64,000 bases of DNA, taken from Imbricaverruca yamaguchii. Lineage: Eukaryota; Arthropoda; Thecostraca; Neoverrucidae. The stretch spans positions 224,501 to 288,500 of the forward strand of contig JAOTOL010001311.1 of the NCBI GenBank assembly GCA_034440575.1. The letters are read 5' to 3'. This document shows, piece after piece, positions 1-10,208 of this stretch. Under the pieces are notes generated by a model. That model made no database searches. It saw only the letters and a list, made by a program, of their open reading frames with translations, and was not told the DNA's origin. The position numbers were made by a program, and so were the translations under genes. Numbering within the stretch: position 1 is the first letter of the stretch; each line of letters begins with the position of its first letter.

Positions 1-1084
1 GCATCGGAGCAAAGGGCAGCGACTGGATGTGACGATTCGGTGACAACGCGGGAGGGGATGGGTTGATGGAGATGCGAATTAAGGACGAATTCATTTGCAT
101 CATCAGGGATCTGTCTCGACATTCTGACGGCGGTGCCGATTCACAAAGCCGTTGCAGCTATTTAATGTTCGGAATGATGAGGTCATGGGTTTACATGTGG
201 TTGAGGTTCAGGGATGTCATGAGGGATTTATAAGGGTGGTGCAAATACTGATTTAGGGGTGTTACCAGGTAATTGTGCAAAAATTGGGTCGAGGCGTGAA
301 CGTGGTACATCCAGGTAATTTCTCTTTTATGCCGAGACATTTTGAAAGTGTTGTGTGATAGATTAGGAGTGGCCGACTTGGAGACGATACCAGGGATTTG
401 TCTAAAGGTATTTGGTGGTTTAGCACCGATTCAGGGCAGCTTCCAAGATTGGGTAGTGCGAAGGATGCGATGCTGGTTTATGAGCTTCTCGGCGGGATCT
501 CTCAAGTGGGTGATGGCGATTCTTCCACACACTACTTGAAATTAATGCGGGGTGACAAACGGATATTCTATACAATCTAAGTTACTCACAATAAGTACAG
601 TCATTGGTCGAAAGGTAAAGCTCATTGGAACCTACCTGTTATTCAAGCAGTACTATTCATTATATGCTATTTACCTACTTTTACGCACCCGGCGCCCGCC
701 CCTGCCATTCATGCTCCAGTGTGACGTAATCGGTACTACATCTGCAACTGGGAAGATAAATACCTATGCTAAAAATCTGCATACAATATGACCTTGTGAT
801 GTGCACAGGAGACACGTGGTAAGTGTGTATGATGACGATTCTATGAAAGGTATGTGCATTGTAAACCGACTCTGCAATACATCCCCTCGGGTTTGGAGAC
901 TTCGATATCTGGATAAACAAGAAGCACTCAACTTCGGCCCAGAGGAGCGCTAAAGGGGGTCCGGGCTCGGGCAAAAGCTACACCTAATGAAACACGAAAT
1001 TTGGGGGATTCGCGCCAAACCAGATATTTTCAGAGCGCGCTTTGCACGTCGAAAGCGATCCCAAATAAATTGTTTTTTTTTCTC
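1..1084. other. Unannotated AT-rich DNA
   Basis: No coding similarity, RNA gene or clear tandem repeat was recognised. Short frames here lack splice context and recognisable motifs. If the SLC6 gene on the minus strand continues to the left, this is intron or contains exons I failed to see. Confidence 0.4.
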
Positions 1085-1088
1085 TAAT

Positions 1089-1524
1089 GGGGCATTCCAC
1101 GACAAATCGACATGTGACCTGCACCCTCACACCTCAGATTTTGATGAAAATGGTTCTATAGGGTTATCAGCATCGCTGAACACGCCTGTGCCATTTTGAA
1201 GTATCTTAGGTTTACCGTTTTCTAGTTATGAACTATATAATTTTTACATTTTGCACTGACATGACTATCTTTGGTGCTAATTTTCTCCGAGTCATTTTTC
1301 AGTAACTGAACAAATTTATACGTCAAAATGAAGACAAAACATTGAAGAATATGACTATGCCACCATTTAAACTTTCATTACGTAATTTTTGCCGACTCTA
1401 GCCAAATAAAAAATTGAAAAGAAATAAAAACATTTTTCCCCTCCGATATCGTATTTTTTCTCACTTTCATATGAAAGAGCGTAGTTTTTTACCCTAGAAA
1501 CATAAATAAAAAAAGTGGTTATCG
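1089..1524 (+). repeat. Left terminal inverted repeat of the DNA transposon
   Basis: Aligns along its whole length, in inverted orientation, with 3443-3890. Blocks of clear identity include a stretch near 1137-1170 with its partner near 3795-3835, the AATGAAAGAGCG-like block near 1470-1480, and the inner end AAAAAAAGTGGTTATCG. Small substitutions and indels separate the arms, so they are old rather than freshly copied. Confidence 0.8.
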
Positions 1525-1739
1525 ACTTGGAAAGACTAATCAAATGCGGTGAATGCGGACGCTGCGCTCACCGGACCGGCGTGCGCGCTGCCGCTGCCTC
1601 GCGATACGCCTGCCGGGGGGAGGGGGAGGGGAAGGGGGAGCCGAGCGTGGGATGTCAACAAAGGAGACGCGCGTCCCGGGAGGATGATATGGGAGATGTG
1701 ACTGCCACCTCCCCCTGGCCCCGAAGTGAGTAGAAAATG

Positions 1740-3041
1740 TCCTGAAAAAAAGACTATGTGACGGTAAGAGATGAGAATGGGGTTAAAGTAAAGAAGCAGA
1801 AACGTTTGATTTGAGGTAATTTGCAGGAAATTTACCAACTTCATAAAGAGAACGGTAGCAACCCGCGTATTGGGTTTTCGAAGTTCGCCAGCCTCCGCCC
1901 CAAACACTGTGTCCTGTTGGGAAGCAACGGCACTCATACGGTTTGTGTATGTTGCTATCACCAGAACGTGAAGCTAATGTTAGCGTCTCTGGGCTTAAAA
2001 GACATTACCTACAAGGACCTGTTGAAGCACGCGGTTTGTGATGTCGGGAGGGAAGCCTGTATGCTGCAAAAGTGTGAAAACTGTCCAGGTCAGGACAGTG
2101 TCAGGTCATATTTGATCGACACTTTAAATGCGCAGGCAGGGGAAATCTCAGACTTGGTGGACGAAGTCAGAATTAGTCAGTGGCTAAGCACGGATCGTTG
2201 CACTTTGACCGAAATTGTTCTTCCTATGGACGAGTTTCTTGACAAACTGTCTGACGCCATTGTGACACTTACTCGGCATCATTTCACGAGTCAGCATCAA
2301 AGCAAATATTTCGACGATCTAAAAAAGCAGCTACCTGAGCATGAAGCACTGATCATATTATATTTTTCAGAAAACTACACTTTTGTAGTTCAAGACGAAA
2401 TTCAGTCATATCACTGGAACGCACCACAGTGTACCGTTCATCCGTTTGTTGTTTATTGGCGAGAGGCTGGAAAGATTGAATGCCACAGTTTTTGCGTGTT
2501 ATCAAACGAACTGAAGCATGGCACCGTCGCTGTGCACACATTCTTGCAGCACATTGTACCGAAAGTGAAAGGCATATTCCCGAACTTGAAAAAGATTCAT
2601 TATTTTTTGGATGGGTTAGCTGCCCAGTAGAAGAATAAGTTTAATTTCGTGAATGTGAGTTTTCATGATGAGGATTTCGGAGTCCAGTGCGATTGGAATT
2701 TTTTTGCAACGTCGCATGGGAAAAATTCGTGCGACGGTGTTGGGGGTACACTGAAAAGGGTTGCAGCTAGCGCCAGTCTTTCGCGGACACACTCGGACCA
2801 CATTCTTACTGCGGAAAAGCTATGTAAAGTGCTACAGGACAAGGGTAATTTGCATACCGAGTGCTGTTTTGTAGCGAAAGAAGAGGTTAGTCGTACACGG
2901 CATGAGCTTGGCGATAGACTGTCAATGGCAAAAACTGTCAAAGGGACTCTAAAAATACACAGGGTAACTCCAGTGAAGGCAAACATTGTCGTTGTGCGAG
3001 AACTTGCCATAAGTGAAGGAAGAGAGGTGATGGTGGCCTGA
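1740..3041 (+). pseudogene. Broken transposase-like gene of the TIR element
   Basis: The frame in phase with 1821-3041 encodes a protein interrupted by TGA at 1812-1814 and TAG at 2628-2630. Visible pieces are VKVKKQKRLI before the first stop; then RIGFSKFASLRPKHCVLLG and THTVCVCCYHQNVKLML, a Cys/His-rich segment; then YFLDGLAAQ directly before the second stop; and after it DWNFFATSHGKNSCDGVGG, ending at a TGA near 3041. I know the DG..AQ / FFATSHGK..CDG.GG pattern from a widespread invertebrate transposon-like protein family. The Asp at 2610-2612 is a candidate catalytic residue of a DDE/RNase H-like fold; that is inference. Both stops are in phase, so two base changes rather than frameshifts inactivated it. 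A GC-rich stretch (1560-1700) lies between the left repeat and the gene. The N-terminal start is not clear. Confidence 0.7.
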
Positions 3042-3442
3042 TTTGCTACAGGATTTAGGTTGAATGGTTAGCGTGACCTACATCGGCAGCTGATTTCCGT
3101 TTGTTTATGTGCGAATTACAATGTGAAGTGAGCTAATGTTAAGTTATGCATCTTGTACCTCTGATAAGGCTCATTGTACCATCTCGTTAGCATTCGCAAA
3201 TGTACATGTACTTTCCGGCTTGTTATTTGTGTGAATAATAAATGAAGTGCTAAAACGTCCTGCCTGGTGTTTATAAATAATCTGCATAGTGTCCTCTCAA
3301 TCCCACGGGGCCGCGGACGACAGCCGCCAGCACCCCTATCCCCCGTTGGCAGCAGCTGGCCGCGGCCGTTGCTGAACGACGCCGTATTGGGTAAAATGAG
3401 GCCGGGCGGTTGGTGTTTGAAATTAAGTTTAAAATATTTATA

Positions 3443-3890
3443 AGCCGATAACCACTTTTTTTATTGATGAAATATAGGTAATAATCAACGCTCTTTCATT
3501 AAAAAATATCCAAAATCACAATATCGAAGGGGAAAATTGCTCAAGAGAACTTGGAATTTTTTAAAGTGTTATATTTGACATATATTTAATTGCTATGGTT
3601 TCGATAGTGATAAACGTTCATTCTGCATGGGATTGCAATCATTTTGATGTACAAACTCACCTACTTATCATTCAATGTAGCAGGGAAAAATTCTGCCAAA
3701 CAAAGCCATGTATGCATCGAATGTAAAAATGTCGCAGGCTGTAGCTCGAAAACCGGAAGTCGGAGAGGCCTGAAAATGTCACAGGCGTGTTTAGGGCTGC
3801 TGATAACCCTATAGACTCATTTGCATCAAAATCTGAGATGTGGGGGTGCAAAATCGAAATTTTATTTGTCGATCTGTCGTGGAACGCCCC
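3443..3890 (-). repeat. Right terminal inverted repeat of the DNA transposon
   Basis: Inverted partner of 1089-1524. The inner end (CGATAACCACTTTTTTT near 3446-3462) is an almost exact complement of the left inner end, and the outer end GGAACGCCCC abuts TAAT. Confidence 0.8.
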
Positions 3891-3894
3891 TAAT

Positions 3895-4548
3895 GTCGAC
3901 CCCTGTTTCATATTGAGTAGCCTATCCTATTTGGCTATACGCACTGTTACAGGCTCGATTGCTATTGGGCTTTCCTATCGCCAACTATTCAAAAGTTTGG
4001 ACAGCCAGCTTAGGAGTGCCTCAGGATGCCAATATACATGTCATTTCTCTTCATACCTACAGTTCACTATAACTATTTGCATCTTTTTATTTGTCTTTTT
4101 TGCAGATAGGCCACCACCAGTTATTAGTAGAAGTAGCCCCAGAAGCACCTCAGCTAGGTAGCAAGCTAGTAACGCCAAGGAACTTCTGGGGCCACCAATT
4201 ATAGAGATATAATTTAATATAGTTATTCAATTAATATAATTATTTTACATCGCTCTGAGAAAATTCCGGCTGCGCTCTTGCATTTGCCACAATTCGTCGG
4301 TGCGCTTCGTCAGTGACTTGAATGAAGCGTGCTATATGTGCAGTAGACAACGCAGCGTGCGTGAGTGAGATTTTTGTTCCAGTTGTCCAGACCTGTTGGG
4401 ATTTGTCGATACATATAGCTATTACAGAGTATATTCTTCGTTTGGTTATTCAGTTTGCGTGTCTGCGTACTGAAAGCACGCCGACTATTTCACTGGTTGA
4501 CACCGGTAAACAAAGGCGCGGACAAGAGGGTCTGGGGCTCGCATACTC
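3895..4548. other. Unannotated DNA between two transposons
   Basis: Nothing recognised. A polypyrimidine-rich stretch ending in AG near 4105 resembles a plus-strand splice acceptor, but no coding exon follows it. Confidence 0.4.
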
Positions 4549-4552
4549 TTAA

Positions 4553-5404
4553 CCCGTCCCGTCCCGGGGGAATCTTCAACCGCCCCCACCCCTTCAGGTT
4601 TTTCGCGGATAGTGGACGAATGGCGCGCGGCAACGCGCCCAAATTTTGCATACCTTTTCCCACATCAATTGGGCACGACGTTTAAAAATTTTGAAGTCAG
4701 GTCATCTAGGGTCAATGAGTTAGTCAAGGTTAAGTGAGGTCACATCCAAAAAAGTTAAACCAGTCGTCACGCTTTAATGGATACAGATATATTATTGAAA
4801 CTTTCAGCGTTTGCTTATCTTTACGGATGCAACAAAACGTACGAGTTGAATTTTGCATTTTTTCCGTTTTTGACTACATATCAATTTTGCGTATTTGCCA
4901 AATTGCAGATCAAATAGAGGATTCTGGCTAAAGTAAGCATTTTTTTATTGGAGCAAGTTAACTTTCAACAACGTTTTTCGGTCTTCTCTACCCATTGGAA
5001 AAGGAAAATTAAAGAATACTCGAAAACTCAAAATTTTGGAATTTCAAAACAAAACAAAAAATTGGGGGGGGGCAGAAAAATTATAGCCCAGGTCGAGTTC
5101 GCTGTACTTTTCTCATTCCAAATAAATTTTGCTTTTTCATATATCCCCCACAATGTACTCCCCAGAGTCAAAAACATAATGTAAGTCGTGAAAAGTCGTG
5201 AAAATCTATTCCCTGGTGACATCACTTTTGGGGGAAAATTGTTTTGGAGGGTGGACCTGGACCCTAGTCGTCGAGCACTTTCCGATGACACCTCTTTCGT
5301 TTTCGTGCGATGCCTAGTTTGGATTTTATAGTGGGGTCTTCAACCCCCACCCCCACCCCACCCCGAGACAGGGTGGGAGGATTTGACCGGAAAGACGGCG
5401 CGGG
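4553..5404 (+). mobile_element. Non-coding TTAA-flanked element, copy 1
   Basis: Starts TTAA|CCCGTCCC at 4549 and ends CGCGGG|TTAA at 5408. TTAA on both sides is the target duplication expected of piggyBac- or Kolobok-type transposons. The ends are imperfect inverted repeats (CTTCAACC near 4574 against GGTCTTCAACCCC near 5335). The body has no significant frame but shares extended identity with 12537-13392 (inverted) and 23087-23908 (direct), for example ACCTTTTCCCACATCAATT and CACCTCTTTCGTTTTCGTG. About 852 bp. It is best read as a non-autonomous (MITE-like) family. Confidence 0.75.
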
Positions 5405-5408
5405 TTAA

Positions 5409-5879
5409 CAAACATTCCCACTCGATCAAGCAGGACCCTTCTGGATTGGTACCGCGCCAAGGAAGACACTTTCGGCGTGCTTCGCGCGCCAAAAATTCCA
5501 CGATGCATCGTCACGAAACCGGCCTCGGCATCATGCTTTTTTTGGAGGTTGGGCCTCTCCTAAGAAAATCCTGGCCGCGCCGCTGTCAGTAATGAACTAC
5601 GGCCCATGGCACTTGAAATGGACAAGCGGGGCGGTTCGCTACCTGTGCTGCTTACACTGAATTGTGTATGAAGCAGCTGCAGAGCTGTGATGCCGGCAAA
5701 TACCATCTATGTTATATCGGATCGGTGATTATGTACCTTATCTGGGAGCATTCCTCAACGCATATTGGTGTGCATTGGACATATAAAGCAACGGACCACG
5801 TCGGAATAAAACTTCACCCACTAATTCTTGGAGTGTCAACTTTAGTTGAATGAGCTCTATTTTGCGTTCATGACGCATT
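5409..5879. other. Unannotated DNA
   Basis: No gene or repeat recognised between the TTAA element and the next dispersed repeats. Confidence 0.35.
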
Positions 5880-6070
5880 TAAGTCTCCAATGACATTAAC
5901 ATGCAAAACAGGAATATAACAATACACATTTTCATCGTTTGCGTCATGTGGCAACTTGATGTGTCTGAATGATAGGATATTTCTTGTTGAGTGCATTGAT
6001 AGCATTTGGTACGTTTTACGGAAATGTAACTGATGCATATGTAACTTGATGAATGAAAATGCATTACCAT
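5880..6070 (-). repeat. Dispersed repeat, inverted partner at 7640-7830
   Basis: Reverse-complemented, this stretch shares CAAATGCTATCARTGCACT, a following block like AACAAGNAAT, and CCTATCAT with 7640-7830. It is non-coding. It probably belongs to an old transposon whose other parts lie at 7267-8020. Confidence 0.5.
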
Positions 6071-6189
6071 GGAAACGAACAAGCCATTACCGGACCCTCT
6101 GGTTTAATTTTGTTTATCAACTTTATCATTTTATCCTGTTAGATTATCGATACAATGATGATTTCCAGAAGAAAGTTCGTTCGCTTTTA

Positions 6190-7260
6190 CTGTGTTAGCG
6201 ACGATAATTCGTCGCTTTTGACAAGCACAGGCACTGGGCACGTACGTTGCGAGAAGACAGAAGGGTCACACGTGTCTGATGACAAACGCTGTCTCGCCGC
6301 CGCTCTGGGACCGCGTGATACATACGGCTCACCATGAGAGCAGAAGGTGGAAAGAGCAGTTGCCCATCGCAGCAGTTACTGTGTCGGCACGTAGCTGCGC
6401 AGAGACGGGGATTATTGTTGTCATATGACAGTGAGTGAGACAGACAACTGAGTAAGAGACAGAGCGGAATCCACGCTTTCTGCTCTGAAAATACATAACT
6501 TACCCACTCATTTGTGGCATTCAGCCAGCTGATCTGCCACAAACCCAACTGTCGGTGAAAAGTGGGATGGGTGTATTTTTCTTGAAGACCAAAGGAGTCC
6601 TAACTCTGCCCTGTTATACATTTCCTATTGGCTAGTTTGCTGAGTGGCTTGCTGGGTAAAATATGTGGTCCTTGTTATATAGGATAAGTCGAGTCATTGT
6701 TCAAAGCGCTAGCGGTGTGCGCACCAATGTCATGAACTATTGGAAGATAATGGAAAATATTAAATGACAAGCTAAACCACACAGCAATCTGTCTCAATGT
6801 GAAGCGGTCGCGGACAAAAAGAACCAATCCAAGTTTCGGGACCGTAAAGAAAGGCTGCGAAGGGACGAACTCTCTGGCATTGCATGCTGCCGGTGTGAGC
6901 TCACGGACCGGCCGTGCAGTGTTTGCCCGCCGGAAAGGTGCATCCCTGCGGCAGAAGTGCAGCTCCTATGTGACCAGAGAAACGAGAGGCACCTGCATTA
7001 CTGTATTACTGGCATGACACGATTTCAAGCGTGACAGGCCTGCCGTCAGAGTACGTTTGTTCCGAATTTGAGGAACGACAGCCTCTCCCGACCAGACCGC
7101 AAGGCAACCCGCCACCGCACGGCAACGCACAGGAGTGCGTGAGGTACCGGTGGTCTCCGACTCTGAGTCGTACCGATGGCGTCCTTTGGCCTGCCGACAC
7201 GTTCTGTCGTGTGTGACTGTTCTTTCTTCTCCTACTTAATGGGGACTTTCTACCTACTTT
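6190..7260. other. Unannotated DNA
   Basis: Several overlapping frames on both strands (for example 6195-6548 minus, 117 codons) have no recognisable domain and no clear splice signals. The stretch 6800-7230 is less AT-rich than its surroundings. No gene is called. Confidence 0.35.
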
Positions 7261-7266
7261 AACAAT

Positions 7267-7430
7267 GCAGACTTTAATACTTCGGGAGCGCAAAATTGAA
7301 AGTTGGCACTAGAATAATGTTTTTGTGAATTTTTATGTTCACGTTTTTCATTACTCAAAGGTTCTATGGTGCGTTGGGGAATGCTCCCGGAAAATAAAAT
7401 CAATCCGGTCTCATCCGGTCTTCTCTAATC
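7267..7430 (+). repeat. Direct repeat unit a
   Basis: Shares ACTTTAATACTTCGGGA-like sequence, GAAAGTTGGCA, TTTTTGTGAATTT and GGGGAATGCTCCCGGAAAAT with 7853-8020, in the same orientation and order. Non-coding. Confidence 0.6.
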
Positions 7431-7639
7431 ATGGCAAGCCGTATATGGCACGCGATCTGAGAGCACCGACGAGACAGCATTTGTCATCGGATACACAAGA
7501 CCGTTCTGGCTTCTAGACACGTACATGCTCAGTGTCCGTGATTGTCAGAAACGATGAATTGTCGTTATTTACACGACAGCAAAAGCGACTTAACTTTCTT
7601 CTGGAATCCATCATTGGATTGATATGTCATCAGGGGTTA

Positions 7640-7830
7640 TTTTGCCCGGCAATATCCTACCGTGTTCACCATTATGCATTGCCATTCACCAAGTTGGTTA
7701 TACACAATTTTTATTTTGCAAAGCATAGCAAATGCTATCAGTGCACTTAACAAGCAATGCCCTATCATCCAGGCACTCCAAGCTTCCACGTGATACACGA
7801 TGAAAATGTTTGGTGCTATCTTCCTGTTTT
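7640..7830 (+). repeat. Dispersed repeat, inverted partner of 5880-6070
   Basis: Contains the shared CAAATGCTATCAGTGCACTT block and adjoins the direct-repeat pair, so 5880-8020 looks like one or two degraded copies of a single element. Confidence 0.5.
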
Positions 7831-7852
7831 GCGTGCTGATATAAACGGAAAC

Positions 7853-8020
7853 TTTAATTACTCGGGAAAGCAAAGCAGAAAGTTGGCATTCCAGTACTAT
7901 TTTTGTGAATTTGTATTTTAGCGTTTTAATTCCTTAAAGTCCCAATGCAAGCCACGGTGCGTGGGGAATGCTCCCGGAAAATAAGTACAAAGTCGATCCG
8001 GTCTAACCCGGTATATTCCA
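7853..8020 (+). repeat. Direct repeat unit b
   Basis: Second copy of 7267-7430, about 585 bp downstream. The best shared block is GGGGAATGCTCCCGGAAAAT followed by a CCGGTCT motif. Confidence 0.6.
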
Positions 8021-8307
8021 GTTTTTCGTGAGTAATCCGGCAGCTCCGTGATCCAGGCTGACGCTGTTCAATCAAACCTCAACTTCGTTTGTCCTCCTCT
8101 ATCATGGGGATGGGAGGGCTTTAAATTGCATGTCATCAGGTGTGGATCAAGAAACGTGACTAGGAGGCCAATTTAAAATATTGATGTCGAAAAACTCATC
8201 GGTTTGCAACATCATTGATTGTGACTGACAAGCCAATACTTATCGAACAAAATGTACGCAAATATCGAGAAAATGCCATTTGGTGTGGGATTTTGGTTGT
8301 CCTGAGT

Positions 8308-8328
8308 TTTTTTTTTTGGGGGGGGGGG
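8308..8328. repeat. Poly-T / poly-G tract
   Basis: About eleven T followed by ten G, then CATGG. It sits beside sequence ending GGATCCGCCCTTACATGC, a form often seen at eroded transposon ends. The surrounding 8030-8987 holds no recognised gene. Confidence 0.6.
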
Positions 8329-8987
8329 CATGGTCCAGTTTGTCCCCATGGATCCGCCCTTACATGCAATTGAAGGTTGCATGCTGTCGTTGATTTAATG
8401 AAGTGAATAGTTTTCTTACGCAAAGCAAGTACTTAACATGAACTAAATCGGTGTAGCTTGTACCTAGTTACCGACATTGCATTTGACGCATGTCAATAAC
8501 ATACTTCAGAAACTAGAATGCCGAGTATGAACTTGAATTTATTCGTCATAATTGCATTAGGATGTTGACTATGCACCATCAGTGTCCGTTTTGTGTGGCA
8601 TTGAGAACCACCAATAGACATGGGGAGATTGGGAATGTCAGGGAGTCAGATGTATAGGCATCAGCGTCGTAATTCGGGCATCTTTACAAGATAGTAGAAC
8701 AAGTCTCACTCGAATGAATCGGTCCGCAGGACAGTCAGCATCTGACTGAACCAGACTGGGAGGAACATTGAAGTTGTTCAACTCCTTTGTTCAACTCCAT
8801 CACAACCCAACCCGCTGTGGAAACCTACACGATTCGAGCAACACCATCAGGGAAGGTCGAGAGCTGTCCCTAACGTTGGCAGTGGGCTGGAGGCCAAAGA
8901 ACTCGCAAAGCGCAGCACAGAGCACACCTATGCCTGCGATGAGGACCAAAGCACGCTGCCTGCTCAAGCCTGTGCATGCGTACGTAC

Positions 8988-9120
8988 CTTGCCGACAAGC
9001 TTGACGCCTTTGAAGATGCAGAAGTAGACGATCACCCACGAGATGAAGGAGCAGAGAGCCAGCTGCCAGACTATCGTCCCCTGATCGTCGATCGAGTCGG
9101 TGATCTGCAGCATTTTGTTG
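8988..9120 (-). CDS. SLC6 transporter, exon with end of EL2 and TM4
   Basis: 133-bp exon. On the minus strand it opens after the acceptor TACGCTTCAG and closes at AAG|GTACGTACG. The one-base start (C) completes a codon begun by the 16784-16869 exon (phase 2), giving H-NKMLQITDSIDDQG and then a hydrophobic helix, WQLALCSFISWVIVYFC, followed by IFKGVKLVGK. A helix of the type WxLAL..AWVIVYFC followed by an xxKGV..xGK loop is the TM4/loop signature of SLC6 carriers. It ends in phase 0. The next exon (TM5) should lie to the left, but I found none in 1-8987, so the gene probably continues outside the window. Other frames here are shadows. Confidence 0.9.
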
Positions 9121-9632
9121 CTGAAGCGTAAACGAGTTTACTGTGAGGGGTGTGATGCAGGCATTCAAGTTCAAGTTCAAGTTCAAGTTGCAAGTTACAA
9201 GGGAAGATATTGTTTCCGTCTGGACTTAATAGATGTCTGATCATTTCATGGATGGTCGTCGCAAGACAAAACTCCAAACATGTGTCACAACCTTCAATCT
9301 AAGCAGTTCAAAGGCTAGCAATGGAACAGTGCAAAAATGAATATGGTTAATCTCAATGCTCGCGACTTTTTCCTCGAGACGCCTGACCTCCATCAAGAGA
9401 TCAAATCTTTCGGATGTTATGCTCAATGTCACAACCAGTATTTTCTCAAAGGACCAGAAATATTTCCATAAAAAACAGAGAATGATTTCGGCGAAGTACG
9501 CCGAAAAACTTTCATTTTGCGCTGCAAAAAATATCAAAATGTCTTGTTTCATCTGGTATACTTTTTGGTTGATAAGGGAAGATACTGGGTCTTGCCCCTT
9601 GGCTGTGCCTCTGGTAATGATAATTACCAGAG
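9121..9632. other. SLC6 intron, right of the TM4 exon
   Basis: Contains a short AAGTTC hexamer array (9163-9190) about 45 bases upstream of the minus-strand acceptor, so it falls in the branch-point/polypyrimidine area of the intron. Also contains an 11-bp palindrome (9608-9633). No gene was recognised. Confidence 0.5.
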
Positions 9633-10148
9633 GTGGCACCTGACACCTATTCTCGACGAGCATCTACCACTCAGAAACATCAAAATATTCGGAACCCAGC
9701 AGCACCACATGTTAGCGAAGCTACCAAACAATCCATGCATCGACGAAATGTAGCCTTGCACTTGCAAGTTAGAAACACATACAAAGTACTTAACCGACAA
9801 GTTCGCTTAGCTATTAGAGCTGACTGTAGGGAAGATATTAACGAAAAGATAGCTCAGAAAGTCCCATCAGCTGCATGGTGTGCTCTCAAACCCATTATCG
9901 ACTCCAAGAAAGGCTCTCACGGAGTTCAGCCTCAGGTCCTATCTGGGCAGCTGAATCAATATTTTCTTAGTGTCGGAACAAATGTATCAGCAGATGTCAG
10001 ATGCCAGGCAAGCATGCCTGAACACACGCCTCCCAGTTGCAGGCTATCGCGGGACTCTACCAACTCCTATAAAGCATCACCCATATCTCTTGAACAGCTG
10101 GCCAAAATCCTCATAGACATGAGAAGTACACTCTACCAACTCCTATAA
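9633..10148 (+). pseudogene. LINE fragment upstream of the reverse transcriptase core
   Basis: Open for 171 codons. It contains the segment between endonuclease and reverse transcriptase in LINE proteins, with IRADCREDINEKIAQ followed by LSGQLNQYFLSVGTNVS, a pattern normal for this linker. The frame closes in TAA because a 76-bp stretch has been tandemly duplicated (10055-10130 and 10131-10206), shifting the frame by one. The first codon is not a true start. Confidence 0.65.
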
Positions 10149-10206
10149 AGCATCACACGTATCTCTTGAACAGCCGGCCAAAATCGTCATAGACATGAGA
10201 AGTACC
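10055..10206 (+). repeat. 76-bp tandem duplication inside the LINE
   Basis: CTCTACCAACTCCTATAAAG starts both units (10055 and 10131), and both close with GACATGAGAAGTAC. The few differences (CAGCTGG/CAGCCGG, ATCCTC/ATCGTC) show that it is not recent. 76 is not a multiple of three, so the duplication breaks the frame. Confidence 0.85.
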
Positions 10207-10208
10207 TG

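Larger units (their letters stand above)
1089..3890 (+). mobile_element. DNA transposon with long terminal inverted repeats and TAAT flanks
   Basis: The two ends are inverted copies of each other over about 440 bp, and the outermost bases read GGGGCATTCCACG on the left and, reverse-complemented, GGGGCGTTCCACG on the right. The tetranucleotide TAAT occurs immediately outside both ends (1085-1088 and 3891-3894), which looks like a 4-bp target-site duplication. Between the repeats is one long transposase-like reading frame on the plus strand. The total length is 2802 bp. The layout (long inverted repeats, one gene, short target duplication) is that of a cut-and-paste DNA transposon. The superfamily is not assigned. 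Stop codons inside the gene indicate that this copy is dead. Confidence 0.8.

Noticed and set aside
8800..9186. 128-codon minus frame overlapping the TM4 exon
   Set aside because: It is in a different frame from the one that matches SLC6 transporters.
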